A DNA stretch of 64,000 nucleotides from Tridacna crocea. Its lineage: Eukaryota; Mollusca; Bivalvia; Cardiida; Cardiidae. Below, piece after piece: positions 24,801-36,800 of the stretch. The position numbers were made by a program, and so were the translations under genes. Position 1 is the first letter of the stretch. Every line of letters starts with the position of its first letter. Location of the stretch: contig OX031060.1 of assembly GCA_943736015.1 (NCBI GenBank), positions 17,373,501 to 17,437,500 of the forward strand, read 5' to 3'. The notes beneath the pieces are model-generated. The model worked only from the letters and a program-made list of their open reading frames with translations, was not told the DNA's origin and did no database searches.

Positions 24801-27800
24801 GAGAAAGAGTTGGCTGTTGCCTCTAAGAAAGCAGATGCTGTATTAGCGGAAGTAACACAAAAGGCTACTGCAGCTGAGAAGGTCAAAGCACAAGTGCAAG
24901 CTGTAAAGGACAAAGCTCAGTCCATTGTAGACTTCATCTCTGTAAGTGTACTTGTACTTGTGCTTTAACCCATTACCAAACGACAATATTTTAGACTCAT
25001 CCAAATTGAAAGCATTTGCAGACGACAAAATAAAAGTGATTGAAAATTTGAAATTTGTTTTGTGAAGGGTACAAAACATTGTGGGAAAAGGAGAAAATGC
25101 TGGTTACCATCATTTTCTCCTTTTCCCAAATTGTTTTCTAAAGGCTTCTTTCTTAGGGGTGCCACAAGTAGGGATTGTGTGGTAATGGGTTAAATAGCTA
25201 CATATCAATCTCTGAGCTAAAAATTTTCTTTGGAGGAGATTCCAATTTTTCCCTTTGCTATCCTTGCAAAGTTTTTAATTTAGGTCGATGATTAGTTTAA
25301 CCCTTTTCCAAGGGACAAATTTTAGACTTTTCCAAACTGAAAGAGTTTGCAGACAACAATTTTAAATTTGATGAAAATGGTAGAAAGTTCTCCTAAAGGG
25401 TAGAAAACACTGTGAGAAAAAGGAGAAATTTCTCCTTTTCCCATAGTGTTTTCAAAAGACTTGTACTGCAGACACGTAAATACCAGGGCTTGTTTGGGAA
25501 AGGGTTAAGGTGAATAAAGTGTGACTGTTCCTGTAATAAAGAAAATACATGTATCAAATTTCCAGAGTTATTTGACTTTGCACATTACATAACAAAAAAA
25601 AATGAGTACTTATCTATAAGCTCACATGACATATGAAACACCATTTTAACCCTTTCCCAAACAATCCCTGGTTTTTACGGGTCAGGAATAGAAGCCTTTT
25701 GAAAACATTGTGGGAAAAGGAGAAAATGCTGGTAACCAGCATTTTCTCCTTCTCCCACAATGTTTTCTATCATCATATAGGAAAATCACCTTTTTAGCAA
25801 CTGTTAATTTGTCATCTGCAAAATGCTTTCAATTTAGTCTGGTCCAAAATTTGCCGTTTGGGAAAGGGTTAAGTGGCACGAAATAACAATTTCGACATAA
25901 ATTGGATGTCTATTGGGATGTAGTGAGAGAAGGAAATTAATCAAAGAGCCATCTAATTCTGATTCACCTCTATTGTTGAATGTTGTTAACAAAGATTGAA
26001 TAAATATGGGACTAATGTTGTGGCTTCCAAAATGCCATATAAAATTAAACTTAAAGATCCTTTCATTTTTTTCTCCCTTTGTATATTTTAGAAAGACAAA
26101 GCTGTGGCAGAGGAGAAACTAGAAGCTGCCAGACCAGCCTTAGAAGAGGCAGAAGCTGCCTTGCAGACCATTAAACCAGCTCATATTGCCACTGGTATAT
26201 ATCTGCCTCTTTGTTTTCAATAGTTATACAGAGTAGTAGAAATTGAATAGTTTATTTTGTTAGTTTGAAATCATTAACCCTCTACCAGTTAAGGAAATAT
26301 TGAACTTGCGCATGTTGAAAGCATGTAATATAGCACAATCACAAAGTGAGGTTTGAATTCTAAAACTTGTAAGTGGCAGAAAATGTTGTTGGGAAAAGGA
26401 GGTTAGCCTAAACATGTTTCTTTATTGGTATTGAAAGATGGGATTGTGTGGTAGTGGGTTAATTATGTGTAAGATGAAATTAATAAAAGACTGGATGACC
26501 AAGAGATTTGTTGAGATCATGCAGACGTGATAGCATGTATGCGTCTTGAGTAAAGATCAGAGATTTTCTGGGATTGAAAGTGCTATGGAAAAGAAGTCTA
26601 TTGCTTAGAATTAGATGAATTAAAAAACAGTAAGTTTATCATATAACAGAACATGTAGCAGTGTAATATTTATGGTAATTACAAAAGAATCATGAAGAAA
26701 GATTATTGTGACATAAGTTAAAAGTTTGTTATTGTAGTACATGAGGTTTCACATTTTCTTGCCTGTAGCCTTGTTGTTTTAATTTTTACAGTGAAGAAAC
26801 TGGCCAAGCCTCCTCATCTGATTATGAGGATTATGGACTGTGTATTGATTCTCTTCCAAAAACGGGTTGACCCTGTTACCATGGACCCAGAGAGACCCTG
26901 TGTCAAACCCTCCTGGAGTGAAGCCCTCAAGCTGATGTCTGGTGGTGGCTTCCTGCCAGGTCTGATGAATTTCCCCAAGGTAATGGCTGGTTATTGATCT
27001 TTGATCCTTTACAGCATCATCCAATGTTAACTCTTTACCAAACAACAAAATTTTTGGCTTGTCCAAATTGAAAGCATTTGCAGACAGCAAAATAAAAAGG
27101 AATGAAAATTTGAAATTTGTTTTGTGAAGGGTAGAAAACATTGTGGGAAAAGGAGAAAATGCTGCTAATACAAGCATTTTCTTCTTTTCCCACAATCTTT
27201 TCTAAAGGTTTCTTTCTCAGGTTCGTCAAAAGTAGGGATTGTGTGGTAATGGGTTAACAGACTTTAAATCTTTACCAGCATTTTCTCCTTTTCCCACAGT
27301 GTTTTCAACAGATTTGTTTCTCAGGGTTGTTAAAAGTCAGGATTGTGTGGTAAAGAGTTAAAGAGGAAGATATTAGAAAATGTTCTTGGAAAAGGAGAAA
27401 ATACTGTAAAAAAGGAAAAACTACTGAAAAAAAAACCCAGAAAATACCGGTAACCACTATCTTCTTTAGGCTCTTGTAAGTTAAATTTTGGTTGCAGTGG
27501 GTGGTGCTAGGTCCTTTAAAGGAGAAATATTAGTTTTCATGGAACAAGAAAAAAGCCATTGCTTGCTATTAGTAATGGCCTTTTTCTCTTCAAAGGTTTG
27601 GGAGGTTGGTCATTGCTGGAGACACACAAAGTTATTGGTTAGATATTGTAAAAATAGTAATCTGTAATGCACAAATCTTCCAATGTTGGCTCCTGAACCA
27701 TATTATTTCAATGGTGACTGTGACATTTGCATCCTAAGTACTAAGTCTAAGAATAGTTTCATATCTCTTACCTTATTTCTTGGTCAACAGGACACAATCA

Positions 27801-30800
27801 ATGCTGAGACTGTTGAATTACTAGCTCCATATTTGTCCATGGAGGACTATAACCTTGAGACTGCAAAGAAGGTGTGTGGTGATGTTGCTGGTCTATGTTC
27901 CTGGACACAGGCCATGAGCTTCTTCTATGGTATCAACAAAGAAGTCCTGCCATTAAAGGTATACTTATATAGTTAGTTCTTGTGACTGGAAAGCCTTTAC
28001 TCATTACCAAACGACAATATTTAAGGCTTGCCCAAAACGAAAGCATTTGCAGATGACAAAATAAAAGTGACTGAAAATTTGAAATTTGTTTTGTGAAGGA
28101 TAGAAAACATTGTGGGAAAGGAGTAAATGCTGGTTACCAGCATTTTGTCCTTTTCCCACAATGTTTTCAAAAGGCTTCTGTCTCAGGGTTGTCAAAAGTA
28201 AATTACGTTTATAATATGTTCTTCATTTAACTCTTTACCACACAATCCCGACTTTTAAGCTTTTGAAAACATTGTGGGGAAAAGGAGAAAACACTGGTAA
28301 CCAGCATTTTCTCCTTTTCCCACAATGTTTTCAACCCTTACAAAGTGAAAATTCAATTTTGGATTCACATATACTTTGACATCTGCAAATGCTTTCAATT
28401 TGGACGAGTCCAAAATTTTGATTTTTGGTAAAGGGTTAATTAGCATTCTAATGCCTCATTCGTATGGCTAGGTTATTGTTATAAACTAAAAATTTCCATA
28501 CCATTAATTTTGCTTTGCAGTATAACAAGAAAAAGATGAGTTGCAAATTGAGATAGTTAAATTTGGTCAATGCTATGAATAAGTCATTCTGATCGTCTTA
28601 ATTTCAGGCCAACTTAGCAGTACAGGAAGCCAAACTTGCACTGGCTATGTCTGACTTAAATGATGCACAAGCTCAACTAGACGAGAAAAACAGAGAACTG
28701 GCAGAAGTGATGGCCATGTATGATGCTGCCATGTCAGAAAAACAGGTAGGCTGATTGTTCCAGTAACAGTTTACTTCCTGCAGACCAGGTTTTTAGTCTA
28801 GCAGCTTACAAAAGCAATACTTGCGAGCCTTGCTCTTATAAAAAGGGCTTAATGCATCTACAAAAAGGATCGACACAGGTTAGTCTGCACGGTCCTGAGC
28901 CAAACTTTTTGCCACTGCTCAATTTCCTGTTGGTTCAAGGGCCAGTCTAACTGGTGATTAAGTTGGTTGTGTAAAAAAAGTGGCTATTATTTATGCATGA
29001 TTATATAATAGCTTGAATGGCATAATGTATTACAAAGATGTATTGCACCCCCCCCCCTTGTTTTAACACAGCACAGCCCATATGAAACTACCGTAATTTG
29101 CGTATATTTTGGGACACCCAAAGAATTGGGACACCATCAAAAATCACGAAAATAATTATTTTTCATGACCCAAAGATTTGGGACATACTAAAAATTGCAA
29201 AGCAAGATCGGTAATTTTTTGTTCCAAAGAATTGGGACAGTGAATATCTTATTTAATTTTCTTTTTTCAATCCGTTGATAGGCCTATCCTTTGCAAATAT
29301 TTATTTCTCGTCGTTTTATTTTTACGCTCGTAACGTCGTAAGCATGCTTCCTAACTCTCCCCATTTCAATAGGAATTACCCGATCCAAGACGAAAAACCC
29401 GATCACCTGATTGTCTAATGTAAACCCCAATTCAAAAAGAAATCCGACGTAACTGTAAAAAGGGTGTGATAAACTTCTATCCAAGATCCATAACATGTAT
29501 AACGTGTGTGTACATCAGGTTAACAGAGTTGACACGCGTGTATTTTACGGTCAATCGAGTTTGTTGTTTAAATAAATAGAAATCTAGGTACACAGTTTTA
29601 CCCAAGGTTTATCGATCGAAGATCGACGAACCAATCAAATTTGAGAACGGTCCGAGCAGGTACTTGTCAAGAGTGCAGTTAACGTCGTTCACCTCGCGTA
29701 CAAGTAAGCAGGTAAAATATGTTGTGAATTTTTTCTACAAACGCAAAATAACGTTTTTATTGATATCCCAAGATGCAAACAAAAATGAGTGAAAAGTTCA
29801 TAATCAAGGAAAATCGCGAGCTCTTAGTGCTCAAACTGATCGGTGGAATTCTAATCAGTCTAAAAATAGACCAACCTGCAAACCTGACATCAATCACGTT
29901 GCAATATTTCAACGTCGGCAATATTCGATGTGTTAGCGGCGAGTGACTTTCACTTTGACAGACCGTCGTGTTTGACCATAAGTTTTGGGACAGCTGACAG
30001 AATAATTATTTTTTGTAGACCAAAGTATTGGGACACGAAAAAAATTAATTATTTTTTGCTGTCCCAAAATTTAAGCATATTACGGTACTTTTTTGGTGGG
30101 AGAAGTTCCTCACATTGAGCTTTAACCCTTTCCCAAACCAAAAAATTCTAGACTGGTCCAAATTGAAAGCACTTGCAGACAACAAAAACAAAAGCAAGTC
30201 AAAATTTAAAATTTGCTTCCAGGCTGGTGGAAAACATTGTGGGAAAAGGAGAAAATGCTGGTTACCACCATTTTCTGCTTTTCCCACAATGTTTTCAAAA
30301 GGCTTCAGACCCGTAAATACCAGGGATTGTTTGGTAAAGGGTTAAATAGTTACCAGATGACCAGTCCAAATTGAAAGCATTTGCATACCACAACATACTG
30401 ATGGATTAAAAAAAAAATTTGTCTTGGGAAGGTTAGAAAACACTGGGGGGAAAGGAGAAAATGCTGGTTACAAGCATTTTCTCCTTTTCCCACAATGTTT
30501 TTGATAAGCTTCTTTCTCAGGGATGTTAAATGTCAGAATTGTGGTAAAGAGTTAATGGGTTTTTTTTCTCTCAAATTGCTTGCTGAAAAACTATTCCTTC
30601 TTTTGCCATCTTGTTTTCTCATGAAGTTTGTCTGTAATAATTAATATTATTCTTTAAAACCTGGAATTGTATGTTTTAACCCTTTACCACACAATTCCCA
30701 CTTGAATGATCCTCAGAAAGAAGCCTTCTGAAAACACTGTGGGAAAAGGAGAAAACCAGCATTTTCTCCTTTCCCCACCATGTTTTCTTCCCTTCCCAAA

Positions 30801-33800
30801 AGAAATTTCAAATTTTCAGTCTCTTTTATTTTGTTGTCTTAACCCTTTACTCCATAGATACTCATTTCTACGCATTGCTTGTATGAGCCTTTGGAAAACA
30901 TTGTGGCAAAAGGTGAAATTGCTTGTGACAAGCAATTTCAACTTTTGCCACAATGTTTTCTACACTATTAAAAAGTGTCATATACACATAAGAAATGGCT
31001 TCATCCTTGCTATTATTTAGGGTCAATTAGAGATACCATAGAATGCCTTAAGGTGTTAAAGGGTTAAAATGCTTTCGATTTAGACCATTCTAAAATTTAG
31101 TTGTTTGGTAAAGAGTTAAGTGTTCTTTACACTGTTTTTCCTTTTCTTTAAAAGGCTTTACTGGATGATGCAGAAGCATGCCGTAGAAAGATGACAAATG
31201 CTACAGCTCTGATTGAAGGTCTTGGCGGTGAGAGAGTCAGATGGACTGCTGCGAGTCAAGGGTTTGAAGCCCAGATTCAGAGACTGGTTGGTGATGTACT
31301 GCTCTGCACAGGATTTTTGTCATATTGTGGACCCTTCAACCAAGAGTTCCGTACTTTACTCAACAAGGGATGGAAGAAAGAAATGGTGGCAGCCAAAATT
31401 CCATTTACAGAGGTTTGCATGTCTTTTACTTATATTTATGTTTTTCAAATCAGTGTGACTCTACCTCTGGAAAAAAAATACCAAAGTGAATGAATTTACA
31501 TAATATTATAAAGAATAAAAGAAAATCAAAACATTTTCAAATAGTTATCAGACATGAACACAACTTGATTCTTATTTCTTGAATCTGCAAAAAGCTTTTG
31601 AAAGTATTGTCAGTAAGAGAAAAGGCCTTGTTCAGATATTTTATGTAATGTAATTAGTGGTATATCTTTTACAGCGTTAAACATATCATACTACAAATTT
31701 AAAGTAACAATAAAGCCCAGGAGTAAACAAAGTGGGTGTTTAAATGCATTTGAATTTATATGTTACCATTTAAAAGTATTGAAATTATTGTGAAGATTAC
31801 AATCTGTCATTGTGCGGTCGGTCCAACTTTTACTTGGGGAAGGCAAGTTTATTTCAAAAATAGGTTAAAACCTGTCAGATAGCTTTTCCTTTTTTTACTT
31901 GTTGCGAGATGTTAAAATGCTTTTTTTTGCCACCAACTAGCATATTACAGAACCACAAGATAACTGACTGTCACTTTCACATTATGTTTTCATCCTTTTA
32001 CATGGTATGATTCAAATTTAAGTGTACTACCTATGTCACCTGCTTTAATTTTCTGGCCTTTAATGTGCTTTTATAGAGGATATGTACTTGAGGAAAAAAA
32101 AGAGAAGCAATGGACAGAAAACAATTTTTTTTTGTTGATTTTATCATATAATAATATATGAAATATATAATCTTATTCTTTTTTCAGGATTTGAATCTAG
32201 TGAGCATGTTGGTGGACAATGCAACCATCAGTGAGTGGAACCTGGAAGGATTGCCCAATGATGATTTGTCCATCCAGAATGGTCTTATTGTAAACAAAGC
32301 TGCCCGTTACCCATTGCTCATTGACCCTCAAGGTCAAGGAAAGATCTGGATCAAGAATAGGGAATTGAAAAATGATATGCAGGTATAGGATTTTCTTCTG
32401 ACAAATTTTTAAATATGTTAAAGAGGACAGTCAGATTCAGTGTGGTTCAAATTATTAAGATTTGTCTTGGAAGGGAAGAAAACATTGTTGGAAAAGGAGC
32501 AAATGCTAGTTACCAGTGTTTGCTCTTTTTACAACAATGTTTTTTAAAACCATCTTCCTCAGGGTTGTTAACCCTTTACTCCATAGATACTCATTTCTAC
32601 ACATGGCTTGTAAGAGCCTTTGGAAAACATTGTAGCAAAAGGTGAAATTGCTCGTGTCGAGCAATTTCACCTTTTGTCACAATGTTTTTTATGCTATCAA
32701 AAGGTGTCGTATACTCATAAGGAACGGCTTCATCCTTGCTGTTATTAGAGTAAATTAGAGATACGTTAGAAATGCCTTATGGGGTAAAGGGTTAAAACAC
32801 CTAGTTAATTGCTAAAAGATTCAGATGTATTATGAAGTATTTTTAATTTTTACTACACTTGGATTTCTCTACATTTCCATAGATCAGAGAAATTGTCCAT
32901 AGAGCCCTCTACTGTCAGTTGTCTGATGTGGTTCGAAGAAAAGTATCTTACAAGTCAATATTGTATTGTTATCCAGGTAACATCATTGAACCACAAGTAC
33001 TTCAGATCTCACCTGGAAGACTGCCTGTCTCTTGGTCGACCACTTCTGATTGAAGATGTTGGAGAAGAGTTGGACCCTGCCCTGGACAATGTACTGGAGA
33101 AGAACTTCATCAAGAGCGGTTCCACTTTCAAGGTACAGTGAGAAGTCTGCATATCTTAACTGACAAACCTATCTCTTCATTTTTGTTTCACATAAACTCT
33201 TTACCACACAATCTTGACTTTCAATCACCCTGAGAAAAAGACCTTTTGAAAACATTGTTGGAAAAGGAGAAAATGCTGGTAGCCAGCATTCTCTCCTTTT
33301 CCCACAATGTTTTCTACCCTTCTCAAACCAAATTGCAATATTTGAGTCACATTTATTTATTGTCTGCAAATGTGTTCAATTTGGACCGGTCTATAATTTG
33401 GTAGAGTTAAAGTGATAAATAAAACTTGTGATACTGATAAATCGACAATAAGGATATCTCTTTACAAAACAGGTAGACAACATTTATGTACATGAAAAGA
33501 GATCAATGGAAAATGAATATACCATAATATTTCAGTAATATGCTTTTGACATTTTGGTTAAATAATGTCCTGTTAAATGACAGATAAAACCATTTAATTC
33601 ATTTTTAGCTCCACTGGCCAAAGGCCAGCGAGCTTATGTCATGGCCCGTTGTCCGTCGTGGGTCCGTCCGTCCATGCGTTAACTTTTTCTTTAAACATCT
33701 TCTTCTCTGAAACTACCCATCCAATTTTGATGAAACTTCACAGAAATGATCCTGCCATGGTCCTCTTCAGAATTTCTTGAAAGAATTTAATTCCTTCAAA

Positions 33801-36800
33801 AACTCTGGTTGCCATGGCAACAAAACTGAAAAAATTTGAAAATCTTCTTGTCTGAAACCGTAAGGCCTAGGGCTACCAAATTTGGCATGTAGCTTTATCT
33901 AGTGGACCTCTACCAAGTTTTTTCAAATTATAGCCCTGGGGTCAAAATTGGCCCCGCCCCTGGGGTCACAAGTTTTGCATGGGCTTATTTAGGGAGAACT
34001 TTAAAACTCCTCTTCTACCTAGGCATAGGGCCTAGGGCTACCAAATTTGGGATGTTGTTTTATCTAATGGACCTCTACCAGGAGTGTCTAAATTATAGCC
34101 CGGGGGTCAAAATTGGCCCCGCCACGGGGGTACCAAGTTTTACATGGGCTTATATAGGGAGAACTTTGAAATTCTTCTTCCACATAGCCATAGGGCCTAG
34201 GGCTACCAAATTTGGCATGTAGCTTTATCTAGTGGACCTCTACAGAGGGTGTCCAACTTATAGCCCAGGGGTCAAAATTGGCCCCGCCCCAGGGGGTAAC
34301 AAATTTCACATGGGCTTATATAGGGAATACTTTCAAAATCTGCTCGCACCTAGCTATAAGGGCTAGGGCTATCAAATTTTGCATGCAGCTTTATCTAGGG
34401 GGTCTCTACCAAGGGTGCCCAAATTATAGCCCTGGGGTCAAATTTAGCCCCGTCACAGGGGGTCACAAGTTTTACATGGGCTTATATAGGGAAACTTTAA
34501 TAATCTACTTGTACATAGCCATAAGGCCTAGGGCTACCAAATTTTGCATGTAGCTTTATCTAATGGGCCTCTAACAAGAGGGCCCAAATTTTAACTTTGG
34601 GGATCAAGTTTGACCCCACCCCAGGGTTCACAAGTTTTACATTGGCTTTATAAACCTGTCTCAAGGGTCAGATATTTTTCAGGGCCTTTTATTGAGCAAA
34701 CTTGTTTTACAGGGCTTTTTATTGGGCAAGATTCAAAAATCTTCGTGTTTATAACCACACATTCTAGTTTCATATTGTAGGTCTGGGGTCAAAATTGGCT
34801 CCATCCAGGGATCACAAGTTTAACATGGGCTTCAAAATATGATCACTTCAATTTAAACATTAATCAAGGGAAATAACTCTTTTTATGAAAGATAAAGTTT
34901 GGTACTATTTACCTCCCTTGATTATCAAACTACATTGATACATGATTGGTGCTAGACATTAAGTTTTTTGATAGAAAATATTCTGTTTTCAAGTGTGATT
35001 CATTTTGATGCTAATAGTTATGCTCACATGAGGTGAATAATAAATTAAAAGTAAGGTTTCTATTATTCAGCTTATTTTTTCCAAGGACTTTACCTTTCAT
35101 GCTAATGAATTAACCTGCTTGTACTGCCTGACAGTGTTCATTGTTTTTGAAGGCCCTCTTTTTCATGGTCATGAACACTTGAATTTGTGTGGTAAAGGGT
35201 TAAAAAGCCAGTGGAGCGATACAGGGCCATCATGGCCCTGTTGTTTATTATACCCCCGCAAAATGGATGTTTTCGGGGGTGTACTGGAATCAGCCTATCA
35301 GTCCATCTTTGTGTCTGACCGTGTGTCTGTCTGTGTATAAAATAGTAGTAGTTACCTGTTTCTGTCAAAGCACTGACGGGGATATTGAGTCACATTCTGT
35401 GACTGCTATAGTTATATTCAGCACTGTAATTTATTCAATGTACAGTGCCATTGATTGTTCTTTTGTGCAAGGCAAGATTTTTATCAACTGAATAAAGTTT
35501 ACCATATGAATAAATGAACTGGAAAAAAAAGAAGAAAGAAAAATTTATTAACCAATAGATCATACAAACCTCAGTATTATGAACCTTACAGGTGAAAGTA
35601 GGTGACAAGGAGGTTGATATCATGAAAGGATTTAAACTGTACATCACCACAAAGCTGGGTAACCCAACCTACACCCCAGAAATCTCTGCCAGGACCTCCA
35701 TTGTAGACTTCACTGTCACCATGAAGGGTCTAGAGGATCAGTTACTGGGTATTGTCATTCTGACAGAGAAACAGGTAAGCACAGATTCCAGACACTTATC
35801 TGTCTGTCTATTTAGATCTCTCCATATCTTAACCCTTTACTCCATAGATACCCATTTCTACGCACTGCTTGTAGGAGCCTTTGGAAAACATTGTGGCAAA
35901 AGGTGAAATTGCTCGTCACGAGCAATTTCACCTTTTGCCACAGTGTTTTCTATGCTATCAAAAGGTGTCATATACACATAAAAAAAACGGCTTCATCCTT
36001 GCTGTTATGTAGGATGAATTAGAGATACCATAGAAATGCCTTATGGGTGAAAGGGTTAACTCTTTGGCTGCTAAGCATGACCAGCTGACCTTTTGTGGAC
36101 AGTGTAGATCAAGATCAGACTTCACAGAACATGCAGTCTGATCTTCGATCTACACTGTCCGATAAGGAGATATTATTCCCCAAACCATAACTTTGAAACA
36201 CCAATATGTAAGCTATTAATATCGAACTGATAATTTAATTTTAGTTATTTTGCTGGATAAGGTTTAACTCATTATGAAACAGTAAATTTTCACATTGGTC
36301 CATATTGGAAACATTTGCAGACAACAATACAAAAGTGGTCCAAATGACAAATTATGTTCTTAATAGGGTAAAAACTTCTACTGGAAAAGGAGGAAATGCT
36401 GGTTACCAGTATTTTATCCTTTTCCAACAATATTTTATTTTCAAATCTTTCTCCTCATTGCCTACAAAAGTTGTGATTATATGATAAAAAAGTTTACTTA
36501 CTGCAATGTCGCAAGATTTACACTTGTCAGTATAGAAATCAAGAACCTAGCCTTGAAAGAGTTAAAAGACATTGTGGCTTTGCAAAGGGACAAAATACTG
36601 GTCAAAGGCATTTCCTTTCCCTACAATGTTTTCAAAAGCTGTCTTTCATAGGGGCATTGAAACTTGGAATGTTTCATCAAGGGTTAGTTTTGTATTCTGA
36701 GCTATAGTATTTTAACACGTTACCACACAACTACATTTAGGACTAGATCAGAAGTTCCTTTCGTTTTTGTTTGTACATGATTATGCTATCATGATTAAAA

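Larger units (their letters stand above)
33605..35243 (+). mobile_element. Helentron/Pearl-like element, second subfamily (L2)
   Basis: TTAGCTCCACTGGCC start, GTCCGTCGTGGGTCC leader, tandem ~165 bp units with CCTAGGGCTACCAAATTT at 33866, 34031 and 34196, and a 3' end AGTGGAGCGATACAGGGCCATCATGGCCCTGTTG written here in parts: subterminal GGAGCG, then hairpin AGGGCCATCATGGCCCT. Different unit sequence from L1 and L3. Its 3' part contains a small TTAA MITE fragment. Confidence 0.68.

Noticed and set aside
26779-27195. Minus-strand open frame of 138 codons
   Set aside because: It covers dynein exon 15 in antisense and a hairpin element; no independent codon signal.
32881-32976. Open frame upstream of exon 20 as possible exon extension
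   Set aside because: Does not match dynein family sequence, and the acceptor at 32975-32976 gives the conserved VTSLNHKYF start.
33902-34553. Long repetitive open frames in L2 ([13 protein letters not shown]-type repeats)
   Set aside because: The peptide repeat follows the ~165 bp DNA unit of the element and appears only because the unit length is a multiple of three; no start, splice or family match.
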